64,000 bases of DNA from Cytophagaceae bacterium ABcell3 (GTDB taxonomy: Bacteria; Bacteroidota; Bacteroidia; Cytophagales; Cytophagaceae). The notes beneath the pieces are model-generated. The model made no database searches, was not told where the DNA came from, and worked only from the letters and a program-made list of their open reading frames with translations. Of the stretch, positions 46,514-54,885 are shown piece after piece. Position 1 is the first letter of the stretch, and every line of letters starts with the position of its first letter. The stretch lies in contig CP133159.1 of NCBI GenBank assembly GCA_030913385.1, positions 1,262,584-1,326,583 of the forward strand, written 5' to 3'. Made by a program: the position numbers and the translations under genes.

Positions 46514-48068
46514 GCTCTATGAAGATTTTGAACCTGAAATCAAAAGGGTCAAAATTGTTGTACAACTTTTCTATAAAAGAATGGTCATTGATATAAAAGT
46601 TAAGGAAGTTTTCATGCCTTTCTTGTAATCCACCATTAGGGAACAGCTTGTCCAAAATATTTTGCACCTGGTTTACTTCTGTTTCGAAGCGCTTTTTTCC
46701 AGCGTTTCTTATTTTCTTCTCTGTATCAGACAACACAGAAAGTATCCGTTGTCTTTGTGCTAACACAAATTGCTCCAAGGATTTATCTGTCTGAACCGCC
46801 CTTTCTTGAAGCTGTTCAAACATTTTATTCACCTGTGCGACCTCATTTTCAGTAGAAAACTCTTCTCCCGATTTGCTGTAAACATATTTTTCCAAAATAT
46901 CTTCAGGCTTTAAGAACAAGTCCTCCGGCTGTATTCCTGTTTTTAAAAGTTTTCTATTGGTGTTTTTGTTAATGACCATGGCCACACTTCTTGGGAAAAG
47001 AACTGGAAAAGAAGTATCAAGGTGGTTAAAGGCATCTTTTAGCTGCATCCAGTAAGCCAGTTCTGCCGGTCCTCCTATATAGGCAAGGTTTGGTAGTATC
47101 TGTTCTTGATAAACAGGCCTTGTGAGTACATTCGGGCTAAAGCATTCAGGTTTTTCTTCGGCCATTTTCATGATTTCTTCCAGGGAAAAGTTTAGGGATG
47201 TATTAGCTACTTTGAACCTGTCTTCTTCCCGTATTATTCTTTCCCTGATACTGCCGCTCAACCAAAATAGGTTTATTTCTCTGACGTGGGCTTGGGCATT
47301 ATACCCAGTTTCGGACAATCGCATAGAAGTGCCACTCACCAAATCGTGGACGGAGGTTAGTTCAAGCTCCTTGACGATTAGGGTTTTCATATGCTTTTTT
47401 AACACCGCATGGTCTGCGTTTACAGTTACTAAGCCTTTGTCCCCAAACAGGTGCGTAACTAGTTTTCTTGTTGCTTCTGCTAAATTCCGGCTTTCTGTAT
47501 AGCTATGTTTGAGGTTTTCGGGTAAATCGGGTACATCTTTTAGGAGCTCTTCTAAGCCGCGGGTGTTAAGCCTGCCTACTGCTCCGTGCGCTTCTTTGTT
47601 CCAGGTATAGGTTTGGCCGAATAAGTTAAAGTGGTTTATTTCTGCAAAATCATGGTCTTCTGTGGCCATCCAATATACCGGTACGAAATTGCTATCAGGA
47701 TATTTGATACTGAGCGACTCCGCTAGCTTAATGGTAGTAAGTATTTTGTAAATAAAATATAAGGGGCCAGTGAGCAAGTTTAGTTGATGGCCGGTAGTAA
47801 CGGTATAGGTGTTTTCTTTCTTGAGCTGCCCAAGGTTTTCCTCAAGCTTTTTGGGAAGTGTTAGACCTGAATATTGCTCTTCGAGTACTTTGGTGAGGTC
47901 TTGACGAATTTCGGGTGAAAAGCTCCTGTTTCTAATTATATCCTCAAAATTTTCCAGCTCAGGATATATGCCATAAAAAGGCTTTAATGCCTCTGACTTA
48001 TCTATATAATCGGTAAATAGGGAGGAAAAGCACCCCGTGTCTTTTACTGACAGATGTTTTAATTGCAT
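46506..48068 (-). CDS. bshC: Bacillithiol biosynthesis cysteine-adding enzyme BshC
   Basis: 520 residues. Believed to add cysteine to glucosaminyl-malate in the last step of bacillithiol synthesis. Family features: TGHQLNLLTGPLYFIYKI, YWMATEDHDFAEINH, a CTERM coiled coil (about 400-470) and NFYINDHSF. Indicates that this organism's main low-molecular-weight thiol is bacillithiol. Confidence 0.93.
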   Translation of the reverse strand: MQLKHLSVKDTGCFSSLFTDYIDKSEALKPFYGIYPELENFEDIIRNRSFSPEIRQDLTKVLEEQYSGLTLPKKLEENLGQLKKENTYTVTTGHQLNLLTGPLYFIYKILTTIKLAESLSIKYPDSNFVPVYWMATEDHDFAEINHFNLFGQTYTWNKEAHGAVGRLNTRGLEELLKDVPDLPENLKHSYTESRNLAEATRKLVTHLFGDKGLVTVNADHAVLKKHMKTLIVKELELTSVHDLVSGTSMRLSETGYNAQAHVREINLFWLSGSIRERIIREEDRFKVANTSLNFSLEEIMKMAEEKPECFSPNVLTRPVYQEQILPNLAYIGGPAELAYWMQLKDAFNHLDTSFPVLFPRSVAMVINKNTNRKLLKTGIQPEDLFLKPEDILEKYVYSKSGEEFSTENEVAQVNKMFEQLQERAVQTDKSLEQFVLAQRQRILSVLSDTEKKIRNAGKKRFETEVNQVQNILDKLFPNGGLQERHENFLNFYINDHSFIEKLYNNFDPFDFRFKIFIEHE

Positions 48069-48200
48069 TGCTTTGGGTTTGGGGCAAAAATAACTAAAAT
48101 AATTCTAGGTAGGCAAAAGACATTGGAATATCTTAGCTTATAGGTTAACAAGTAAAGTTGTTTAATTGATTTTCATAGTCTGGAGGTTCCTTTGTAGATA

Positions 48201-49919
48201 ATGACAAAATTCAATGATAAAAAAACAAATATAATAGCACACTTTTGGGTGGGGGGTATTTTACCCGTCCTGCTTTACTTTCTTTTCTATATTTTCTACA
48301 CCTATCCGTTGCTTTTTCAGTTTAATGGTCATGTGCCTGGTTCAGGCGGTGATGTATATCAGTATTTGTGGAATGCTTGGGTTTCGGAGGCCAGTCCCTC
48401 TAATATGTTTTCACTAAAAACGGATTACCTTTTTGCACCGAAAGGGATTTCGCTGATGCTGCACACTTCTACGCCTATTATGAGCTTCTTTTCTCAAATG
48501 TTTTCAAATAACATTTTAGGGATCAATATTTTCCTTGCCTTAAACTTTGTACTTTCAGGTTTGGGTGCTTTTCTGCTGTCCCGGCTTTATATTAGCTCTA
48601 TTGCATGGTGCTTATTGGTAGGGTTTATTTTTGCTTTTGCGCCGTGGAAAATGATGCGGTTGACTGAGCATTATAACTTGGTGTTGACTGCCCCTTTGGT
48701 GTTTTATATTTATTTTTTTACTAAAACATTTGATTTTGGTAATCCAGTAAAGGTTACTAGCACTACAAATTTGCTGTTTTGCTTTGTTGCAGGTTTGTTG
48801 ACGCTGGCAAGTGATCTTGTGCTTACTATGTTGGCCTTTTATTTTAGTGTCGCATGGTTTGTTGCCTACCGGTTTAGGAATATTTCGTGGAGTTTTAAAA
48901 GTGTTGGCTTTTTTATAGTTCTTTGGGTTGTTGCGCATTTTATAATTAGGCTTCTAAGGTTGTCTTTTGATGATGTAGGAGCATTTTGGTGGGGTTCAGA
49001 CCTGCTTAATTTATTTGTGCCTCCTGCTCATCATTTTTTCTCGAATCTCTTTAGCGAAAGTTTTATAAGCAGCCTTTTGCCACAGGAAATAGAAAATGTC
49101 AACTACCTAGGAATTGTTTTAATCGTTTTGGCGGTTATTTCCTGGGTTTTGAAGAAGAAACTTATTTTGCCCAGTGATATAAAAGTGTTTGCGCTTTTAG
49201 CCCTTATTTTTGCTTTTTTAACAATGCCAGTTTTTAAAATAGCTGGGGTTACTTTATTCAATAATCCTCTTTCGTTTATTCATTTTGTGCCTGGAATCAA
49301 TAATTTTCGGATACCTGGCAGATTTGTGCTGTTGGTATATTTATGTTTGCCCATAGCAGTTTTTTATATACTGGATAAAAAAGGTGTAAAGCCCATATTA
49401 GGGGTTCCTCTCTTTTTACTGTTTCTGATAGATTATTATCCAAGACAGTTTCCCAGCGTTCAGCTCAATGAAAGCCCCAAAATATATAATAATTTAAAAC
49501 AACTTCATGGAGAGGTTTTATTGCCGGTGCCTTTTGGTATTAGAGATGGATTTAACGAAGCGGGGAAGTTTAATGTAAAGGATTTATGGTACCAATCACT
49601 GCACCACAAAAATATTATTGGGGGGTATGTATCCAGAGTTCCTGAAGAGGTGTGGGCTTTTTATCACCAAAATCCTGTTATGGACTTCTTGCTAAAGGTA
49701 CAGGAAAACCCTAGTTTAAAGGTGCCAGACTTTTCTGAAAATGAGGTGGAAGATTTCTTCCTTGTTTATAAGCCAGATATTGTTTTGATTGCGCCTCAAT
49801 ATAGAAACACTTCAGTGGAGCAGTTTATAGACCAATTAGTCATGGGTCGTGCCATGCACCAACTCGAAAAAGATGGTTATAAAGCCATTAGTATTAGCTG
49901 GCAATCAAAACTCTACTGA
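48201..49919 (+). CDS. Polytopic membrane protein, GT-C-like
   Basis: 572 residues with about 11 helices and a soluble C-terminal domain (about 430-570). The first loop, FNGHVPGSGGDVYQYLWNAW, has an Asp positioned as in GT-C transferases and YfhO-type proteins. Probably handles lipid-linked sugars; substrate unknown. Its last 15 bp overlap the convergent pdeM. Confidence 0.62.
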   Translation: MTKFNDKKTNIIAHFWVGGILPVLLYFLFYIFYTYPLLFQFNGHVPGSGGDVYQYLWNAWVSEASPSNMFSLKTDYLFAPKGISLMLHTSTPIMSFFSQMFSNNILGINIFLALNFVLSGLGAFLLSRLYISSIAWCLLVGFIFAFAPWKMMRLTEHYNLVLTAPLVFYIYFFTKTFDFGNPVKVTSTTNLLFCFVAGLLTLASDLVLTMLAFYFSVAWFVAYRFRNISWSFKSVGFFIVLWVVAHFIIRLLRLSFDDVGAFWWGSDLLNLFVPPAHHFFSNLFSESFISSLLPQEIENVNYLGIVLIVLAVISWVLKKKLILPSDIKVFALLALIFAFLTMPVFKIAGVTLFNNPLSFIHFVPGINNFRIPGRFVLLVYLCLPIAVFYILDKKGVKPILGVPLFLLFLIDYYPRQFPSVQLNESPKIYNNLKQLHGEVLLPVPFGIRDGFNEAGKFNVKDLWYQSLHHKNIIGGYVSRVPEEVWAFYHQNPVMDFLLKVQENPSLKVPDFSENEVEDFFLVYKPDIVLIAPQYRNTSVEQFIDQLVMGRAMHQLEKDGYKAISISWQSKLY

Positions 49920-50558
49920 AATTATTTTTTCGCCGGTTACCACATATACCTGTGTTTTTTTAGTAGGTTTCATTATATACAGTCCGGTGAGGTTTCCAAA
50001 AGCGGGCAAAAACAGTGTCCTGTTTTCAAAATAGAAACATGGCAATTGCAAGGACTGGTGCGCTAATCCTTGGAGGTTTACCCCTGGGTGGATATGTCCA
50101 CATATATTAACTGACCCTGTCGCCCCCTTCTCTGGCTGATGGCTAAATAAAAAAGGACCTTTTGTCAACAGTCCTTGTATCACCTCGAGGCCAGCGTCTA
50201 TATATGAGCAGGTGGGCAAAATGTCATGATTCCCCTTAAGGAGCCTAAATTTTATCTCTGGAAAATCATGAAGATATTCACAAAAAATATCCCACTCCTT
50301 GTTTAGGCTACTGTGAAACAAATCTCCTAAAAAAAGGACTTCTGTGGGCTTGTGAGACTCTAGTAATGCTTTTAAAACCTGTAGGTCTTTTTCGCCACAG
50401 CCTGGACTGATGTTTATGCCTTCTCTCCGAAAGTGGCTTGCCTTGCCAAGATGTAAATCAGCAAGTATAAGCGTATTTGTTTCCTCCCATAGCATTGCTT
50501 TTTGGGGAAGAAGCCTTAATGTCTGTCCTTCAATATTTAAACGTGGCACAGTTTGCAT
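49905..50558 (-). CDS. pdeM: Ligase-associated DNA damage response endonuclease PdeM
   Basis: 217 residues, calcineurin-like metallophosphoesterase. Metal motifs: LILADLHLGKASHFRREG, LFLGDLFHS, LKGNHD and the late CGHIHPGV. The pattern matches PdeM, normally adjacent to an Lhr-like helicase, an ATP-dependent ligase and an MBL-fold exonuclease. Here the helicase is about 5.7 kb away and the other two are not in the window. Confidence 0.88.
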   Translation of the reverse strand: MQTVPRLNIEGQTLRLLPQKAMLWEETNTLILADLHLGKASHFRREGINISPGCGEKDLQVLKALLESHKPTEVLFLGDLFHSSLNKEWDIFCEYLHDFPEIKFRLLKGNHDILPTCSYIDAGLEVIQGLLTKGPFLFSHQPEKGATGSVNICGHIHPGVNLQGLAHQSLQLPCFYFENRTLFLPAFGNLTGLYIMKPTKKTQVYVVTGEKIISVEF

Positions 50559-50723
50559 TACTTTTTTATATAACAGTTTTAATCCTAAAAGTTAAGTAAG
50601 CTTTGTGGTTTTTGAGAATTGGAAGGTAATGAGCCGTTGAAGATAATTCAAGTGCAGGTCAGATTATTTTATAACAATAAGATTTTGTACTGTGTTATTA
50701 AAATGCTACTAAGGTTATGAATT

Positions 50724-51062
50724 ATGGTAATAGCTGAATGGAATGGTAAAATCATTGCGAAAAGTAAGCAGGTATTAGAAATTGACGGCTATACTTATTT
50801 CCCACTTAGTGCTCTTAAAAGCAAGTATTTTGAGGAAAGCAAATGCCGGGGGCGGTGTCCGGACAAGGGTATTGCGCATTACCTGCACCTTCATGTTAAT
50901 GGAGAGGTCAATGAAAATGCCGCATGGTTTTACCCTGATCCTTTAGAAAAAGCATGGATGCTAAAAGGCATGGTTTCTTTCTGGAAAGGAGTGAAGGTTG
51001 AAAAAACGGCAGGTTATGACAATGTTTATTGGCCTAAATTCTTAAAGCAGTATTTTAATTAG
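50724..51062 (+). CDS. DUF427-domain protein
   Basis: 112 residues. AEWNGKIIAKSKQVLEIDG, YFPLSALKSKYFEES, CPDKGIAHYLHLHVNGEVN, AAWFYPDP and MVSFWKGVKVE are the standard DUF427 beta-barrel blocks. Role unknown. The CRGRCP stretch gives it two nearby cysteines; it borders the metal-related genes. Confidence 0.85.
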   Translation: MVIAEWNGKIIAKSKQVLEIDGYTYFPLSALKSKYFEESKCRGRCPDKGIAHYLHLHVNGEVNENAAWFYPDPLEKAWMLKGMVSFWKGVKVEKTAGYDNVYWPKFLKQYFN

Positions 51063-51073
51063 TTTTTGAAATA

Positions 51074-52048
51074 TTAAGCTATACAGCTTCTTAACATGTT
51101 TTCATAAGCTTTTTCCTCCAGACCTTTGCCTATAAATACTATCCTGCTTTCCAAACACTCTTTAGACGATGGGTGCTTTTTAGTGCTTATATTTTTCCCA
51201 ACAGATTGGATAATCATGCCTTCGCCATCTCCACATTTTATAATGCCTTTTATACGATAAACATCTTTGGCCTGAAATATTAGAAAGGCAAAAAGTCTGG
51301 CATACAACCTGTCAAAATCAAATTGCTCCTTAAATTTAAAAGTAATTGAGGTTATGTCCCCATGGTTATGGTGGTGGTGATGATGGGTATATTGATGGTT
51401 ATTTTTTTTACCATGTCCATGATTGGGAGTATAGGAGGAGCCAATGCTTTTGTGTGGCTCAACTGAAAGTATGGCCTCCAAGGGGAATTTGTCTTTGTTT
51501 CCGGCAAAAACTTTGGCACAGGGGTTGATTTTGGCCAGCACCTTTACCAGCTCTTGGACATACCGTGGGTTAACCCTATCTGTTTTGTTGATCAAAATGA
51601 TATCACTGAATGAAATTTGTTGGATACAAGATTCATTTTCTTTAAGCTGGTCTTCTATGAGCTCTGCATCTACTAGGCAAATGACCCTGGTGAGGGGGAA
51701 AGCTTTGCCTATGGCTGGCTGGTTTAAAAACGGAAGTGCTATTCCTGCTGGGTCTGCAATACCTGTAGCTTCTATAATTAACTCGTCAAATGTTTCTTCT
51801 TTGTGAAATAGCTGGTTTAGTATTTCATATAGGTTTTCATTTAACGTACAACATAAGCACCCATTGTTCATTTCCACAATGTCTCCTTCTGCTCTTAAAA
51901 TTAACTCACTGTCGATACCAGCTTCGCCAAATTCATTTTCTATAATGGCAAACCGTTGGTTTTTGCGTACTTCTATTAGGGCATTTAGGAAGGTAGTTTT
52001 GCCTGCTCCTAAAAAGCCTGTAAGTATAGTTACTGGTCTTTCTTGCAT
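51074..52048 (-). CDS. COG0523 GTPase, zinc metallochaperone-type (CobW-like)
   Basis: 324 residues from the ATG at 52048; the upstream TTG is unlikely. G3E GTPase: Walker A GFLGAGKTTF, the CXCC metal motif in NNGCLCCTLNE, EATGIADP, INKTDRVN, a His-rich loop (HGHGKKNNHQYTHHHHHHNHG, about residues 207-227) and the CobW C-terminal domain. Zinc-starvation members of this group insert zinc into client enzymes. Its ATG is 1 bp after the stop of a broken Fur-family gene, and it belongs to the DUF1826 transcript. Confidence 0.9.
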   Translation of the reverse strand: MQERPVTILTGFLGAGKTTFLNALIEVRKNQRFAIIENEFGEAGIDSELILRAEGDIVEMNNGCLCCTLNENLYEILNQLFHKEETFDELIIEATGIADPAGIALPFLNQPAIGKAFPLTRVICLVDAELIEDQLKENESCIQQISFSDIILINKTDRVNPRYVQELVKVLAKINPCAKVFAGNKDKFPLEAILSVEPHKSIGSSYTPNHGHGKKNNHQYTHHHHHHNHGDITSITFKFKEQFDFDRLYARLFAFLIFQAKDVYRIKGIIKCGDGEGMIIQSVGKNISTKKHPSSKECLESRIVFIGKGLEEKAYENMLRSCIA

Positions 52049-52049
52049 G

Positions 52050-52471
52050 TTAAGATTTATCAGATAAGCAATCAATGCATTTTCCTTCAGCAAGGAAATG
52101 GATTTGTTTTACTTGGTGTTTGTTTAATTGGTTTAGATAATTCTTGGGTAGTTCCGGAAGCGCAATTATAGTTTCGCATTCTGTACATTTTAGATAGAAC
52201 CTGTTAGGGCTTTGCATGGACGTACTTGTGTTAAAAACATTTTTTTATACACCGTCCGAGTCCATGAGCTTTTTTAATAAACCTGCATTGGTTAGCAAGA
52301 TCATATTTCTATATATTATATGGTAACCCGGTCAGCCAGTTTGTTTAGTAATACTGCCAATTCTGAGTGTGCGTATGACTTACGGTTTAGCATTAAAATC
52401 TTTAGCACTTCTATCCGTAGCTTGGTGACTTTTATCTTTTTGTTTTGAAGTAATTTAACTGCGCTTTCCAT
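52050..52471 (-). pseudogene. Fur/Zur-family metalloregulator, disrupted
   Basis: Two halves of a Fur-type repressor. From the ATG at 52471, 51 codons encode a winged-helix start (KKIKVTKLRIEVLKILML, HSELAVLLNK, LADRVTI) and stop at 52316. Removing a 5-bp ATATA duplication (52311-52321) restores VTIYRNMILLTNAGLLKK. That frame meets a TAA at 52245-52247 and then continues through RFYLKCTECETIIALPELP to FLAEGKCIDC, the CxxC pairs of the metal domain. Repaired length is about 137 residues, normal for Fur. Neighbours suggest it was Zur. The second half alone (52050-52217, from an ATG) could still be made as a 55-residue zinc-ribbon-like peptide. Confidence 0.85.
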
Positions 52472-52492
52472 TAGTTTAAAGAATAAATATAT

Positions 52493-53167
52493 TTAGCTTA
52501 GTTCTGACAAAAAGGCTCCCGTATCTAACCTCAGCAGCACCCTTTGTTCTTTTGTCTCTTCTATAGAAGGACTTCTATGAAAAACAGGCATGGTGTAGTT
52601 GCTGGTATGCAGTGCGCCTTTTAATATAGTTATGTCGAAAGCTTCAGTGTTTTCTGTTTGGTCTGGGTTTATCAATAAGGAATCGTTACTTTCTTTGTTT
52701 AAACATTTTTTGTTGATGTTGTCATTTCTTACCCAAATCGTGCCGGGGCCACGATAGGTGCATAGTAGTCGCAAGTCGTTGATATCTGTGTGAAAGAGAC
52801 GGCACATGTTGGAATTTACCACCGCAAAGTAAAGTTTGATGGTATCTGCTTTTATTATTCTGCCGAAGGCATTTATTATCTTGAAAATATCATCTAGAAA
52901 TTCCAAATAGCCTTGTTTCGAGTGTAGACCTTGGGCTTTAAGCTCTTTTTCAAATTTCCACGCTAACTCCTCAGCTGAGCCTTTTAAAGAGATGCTTTTC
53001 AAAGAGGTGTGCAATAACTGATCAGTAAAATGAACAATAGGGCTTATTGGTTGTCTTCTGTGAATAGCAATATTGTACTCGGGTTCTTGGATACGATTTA
53101 GCTCACTGAGATTCTGCGCATAGATATAATGGGGTGCGAGTGGAGTTTTTTGTTTTATAATGGCCAT
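52493..53167 (-). CDS. DUF1826-domain protein, zinc-regulon type
   Basis: 224 residues. DUF1826 blocks: CRLFHTDINDLRLLCTYRGPGT and MPVFHRSPS. The conserved His/Asp/Arg pattern suggests a metal-binding cupin-like core. DUF1826 genes often sit beside COG0523 genes in Zur regulons, as here. First gene of the DUF1826 - fur-like - COG0523 transcript, preceded by a palindromic operator and a TAATTTTG promoter element. Confidence 0.85.
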   Translation of the reverse strand: MAIIKQKTPLAPHYIYAQNLSELNRIQEPEYNIAIHRRQPISPIVHFTDQLLHTSLKSISLKGSAEELAWKFEKELKAQGLHSKQGYLEFLDDIFKIINAFGRIIKADTIKLYFAVVNSNMCRLFHTDINDLRLLCTYRGPGTIWVRNDNINKKCLNKESNDSLLINPDQTENTEAFDITILKGALHTSNYTMPVFHRSPSIEETKEQRVLLRLDTGAFLSELS

Positions 53168-53192
53168 GTTTGTAAGGAATGTTGAAAGTTAT

Positions 53193-53224
53193 CAAAATTA
53201 TTTTAATCGCAACGATGTTGCATG
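53193..53224 (-). promoter_or_regulatory. Promoter and predicted Zur-type operator of the DUF1826 operon
   Basis: Operator palindrome GCAACGATGTTGC at 53209-53221 (GCAAC / GTTGC around a 3-nt centre, embedded in CGCAACGATGTTGCATG), followed on the minus strand by TAATTTTG (53200-53193), a fit to TAnnTTTG, 26 bp from the DUF1826 ATG. The same palindrome precedes the hisI-type gene. Confidence 0.7.
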
Positions 53225-53266
53225 GTAAAAAGTTTCTTATACTTGCGTAAGGCAGAATGTTTTTTC

Positions 53267-53398
53267 TCAATCCTGTGCGATATGGGTTTTAACTGTGTCT
53301 TGCTTCTCCACGCTATTTGTCTGATCTAGTGCTGCTGCTATTACATGTAAAAGTATGGTCAAGTATATGATGATGTTTAATTTTAGTAGCTTATTCAT
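53267..53398 (-). CDS. Possible small secreted peptide, 43 residues
   Basis: From the ATG at 53398: hydrophobic leader LLKLNIIIYLTILLHVIAAA followed by a short polar tail (LDQTNSVEKQD). It lies 42 bp after the hisI-type gene and may share its transcript. No homology claimed; its only support is the leader-like composition and position. Confidence 0.3.
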   Translation of the reverse strand: MNKLLKLNIIIYLTILLHVIAAALDQTNSVEKQDTVKTHIAQD

Positions 53399-53440
53399 GT
53401 TGACTAAGGATCAAAAGGTAAAACAGTTAGAAAAAAAATC

Positions 53441-53866
53441 TTATTTTTCGCCCTTCAAAAAAGTAAGTGATTCAGTATCTGATATTAGCTTCCGATAAAA
53501 GCATGTTTTTCGATTTTCGCCATTTTCTTTGATGGTATGACAGGCACCACCTGCTATGATCGTAACCTGATACACCAGCGCATCTTGGTCACAATCAACT
53601 AATATGTTATCTACTTTGAGTAAATTACCGGCAGAAGCTCCTTTTATCCATAAACATTTCCTTGACGTGCTATAAAAAGCAGCTAGGTTGTTTTTATAGG
53701 TAAAATCAAACGCTTCTTTATTAACCGATGCGACCATTAGTATTTGTCCTGTTGTGGTTTCTTGTACGACAACAGGTAATAAACCTCCTCTTTTCTCAAA
53801 TTGAAGGTTTAGTGAAGTTCCTTCCTCCAGTACATTTTTAATTAACGGTTGCTTATCATTAAACAT
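53441..53866 (-). CDS. Phosphoribosyl-AMP cyclohydrolase-like protein (HisI paralogue)
   Basis: 141 residues from the ATG at 53866 (MFNDKQPLIKN); another ATG at 53896 would lie at the transcription start. HisI motifs: GLLPVVVQETTTGQILMVASVN, AFYSTSRKCLWIKGASAGN, VDCDQDALVYQV (three Asp and a Cys), GGACHT and CFYRK, so both metal sites are kept; a short extra loop (IKENGENRK) separates GGACHT from CFYR. HisI paralogues occur in Zur regulons with COG0523 genes. No other histidine genes are nearby, which supports a zinc-stress copy. Confidence 0.82.
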   Translation of the reverse strand: MFNDKQPLIKNVLEEGTSLNLQFEKRGGLLPVVVQETTTGQILMVASVNKEAFDFTYKNNLAAFYSTSRKCLWIKGASAGNLLKVDNILVDCDQDALVYQVTIIAGGACHTIKENGENRKTCFYRKLISDTESLTFLKGEK

Positions 53867-53903
53867 TGAAGCGTTGGTATTTATGGGTTCAAACATATAA
53901 TGA

Positions 53904-53944
53904 CAAATATAATAAACTTTTTTTAAACGCAACAATGTTGCATG
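53904..53944 (-). promoter_or_regulatory. Promoter and predicted Zur-type operator of the hisI-like gene
   Basis: Operator GCAACAATGTTGC at 53929-53941 (within CGCAACAATGTTGCATG, 16 of 17 identical to the DUF1826 site) followed on the minus strand by TATATTTG (53911-53904). The expected start of transcription is near 53897, leaving about 30 nt of leader before the ATG at 53866. Confidence 0.7.
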
Positions 53945-54024
53945 TAAGTATTGTTTTTGAGATACATTTGGCTCTTTTTTCATGCTATTTATGTTAATCA
54001 TATATAGACATAGAATTAAGAGTT

Positions 54025-54291
54025 ATGAAACGTAAAGTTGAAGTGTTTGTGGCCGGGTGCGCTGTTTGCGAACCGGTAGTGGAATTGGTCAATGAAATGG
54101 CCGCTGACCACTGCGATGTGATTGTTTATGATATAGCAGAGCAATGCGATACAGAGGAATGTGTGCTTAAAGTAAAAGATTATGGTGTTTCTCAAGTACC
54201 AGCCATAGCTGTTGATGGCAAACTTTTGGATTGTTGTGCCAATGTTGAGAAGACGAAAGAAGATTTAATTAAAGCTGGTATTGTAGAATAA
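54025..54291 (+). CDS. Small thioredoxin/glutaredoxin-like protein
   Basis: 88 residues, no signal peptide. Thioredoxin-fold half: VEVFVAGCAVCEPVVELV with the CAVC redox pair (about 12-15), strand DVIVYDIAE, and cis-proline region GVSQVPAIAVDGKLLDCC. Extra cysteines occur at DHC, QCDTEEC and DCC. Similar small proteins accompany metal and arsenic resistance genes. Divergent from the hisI-like gene; ends at a terminator. Confidence 0.75.
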   Translation: MKRKVEVFVAGCAVCEPVVELVNEMAADHCDVIVYDIAEQCDTEECVLKVKDYGVSQVPAIAVDGKLLDCCANVEKTKEDLIKAGIVE

Positions 54292-54318
54292 GGAGCCGGC
54301 AAATAAAGGTTTTTTGTT

Positions 54319-54349
54319 AAAAAAAGCGGGTGTATGGCCCGCTTTTTTA
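54319..54349 (+). terminator. Intrinsic terminator after the thioredoxin-like gene
   Basis: Stem AAAAAGCGGG / CCCGCTTTTT with a TGTATGG loop and a run of T. Confidence 0.88.
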
Positions 54350-54409
54350 CTTTCTAAGTTTTACTGAACTATCTCTTCGAAAGCTGGGTTCATAGTATGT
54401 AACCGAATT

Positions 54410-54787
54410 ATGATGCTCAAGAAAACTTTCCATATCGCCCTTTCGCTCGTACTTTTAGTGACCGTTACAGGTGTAAGTACTGCTAATATGATATGTAATT
54501 TCTCTGCGGAAGACGAAGTTGCATGTTTATCAGAAATTGAAACTAAGGATTGCGCCAGTCAGGAGTGCTGCGAGTTTAGCATAGAGCATAAGAAGCTAGA
54601 GGCTGATCTTTCTGATGAAAAAGAGGAGGCCGAAGCTCCAGAGGTGGTCATTGCTACCGTGCCACTATTTAATGCGGTGCCAGACCTTAAGGTAACTATG
54701 CGCTATAAGTCGCATGGTGAATTGATATACAAAACAGATGCGCAACCTGAAGACATTAATGTCTTGAACCAAAATTTCCGGCTATGA
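54410..54787 (+). CDS. Secreted cysteine-containing protein, unknown
   Basis: 125 residues starting MMLKK (the second ATG at 54413 is equally possible). Signal peptide (FHIALSLVLLVTVTGVSTA) then a Cys cluster (MICNF, VACLSE, KDCASQECCEF) and an acidic stretch (ADLSDEKEEAEAPE). The layout recalls small Bacteroidota exported proteins with a single C and a CC pair (HYC_CC_PP type), but the HYC part is not present, so the assignment is open. Followed by a CC-repeat peptide gene. Confidence 0.65.
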   Translation: MMLKKTFHIALSLVLLVTVTGVSTANMICNFSAEDEVACLSEIETKDCASQECCEFSIEHKKLEADLSDEKEEAEAPEVVIATVPLFNAVPDLKVTMRYKSHGELIYKTDAQPEDINVLNQNFRL

Positions 54788-54793
54788 TAGTTG

Positions 54794-54863
54794 GTCAAAT
54801 AATATAAATCTTGTAAGACAAAGGTTTATAGTGTGGTAATAATTAATATCAACATTATTTGAC
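54794..54863. repeat. Inverted repeat between the two cysteine-rich genes
   Basis: GTCAAATAAT at 54794-54803 and its exact reverse ATTATTTGAC at 54854-54863, 50 bp apart, in the leader of the CC-repeat peptide. Could be paired operator half-sites or a long-range hairpin. Confidence 0.45.
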
Positions 54864-54885
54864 TAAACAATTTAATACTAAGGAA

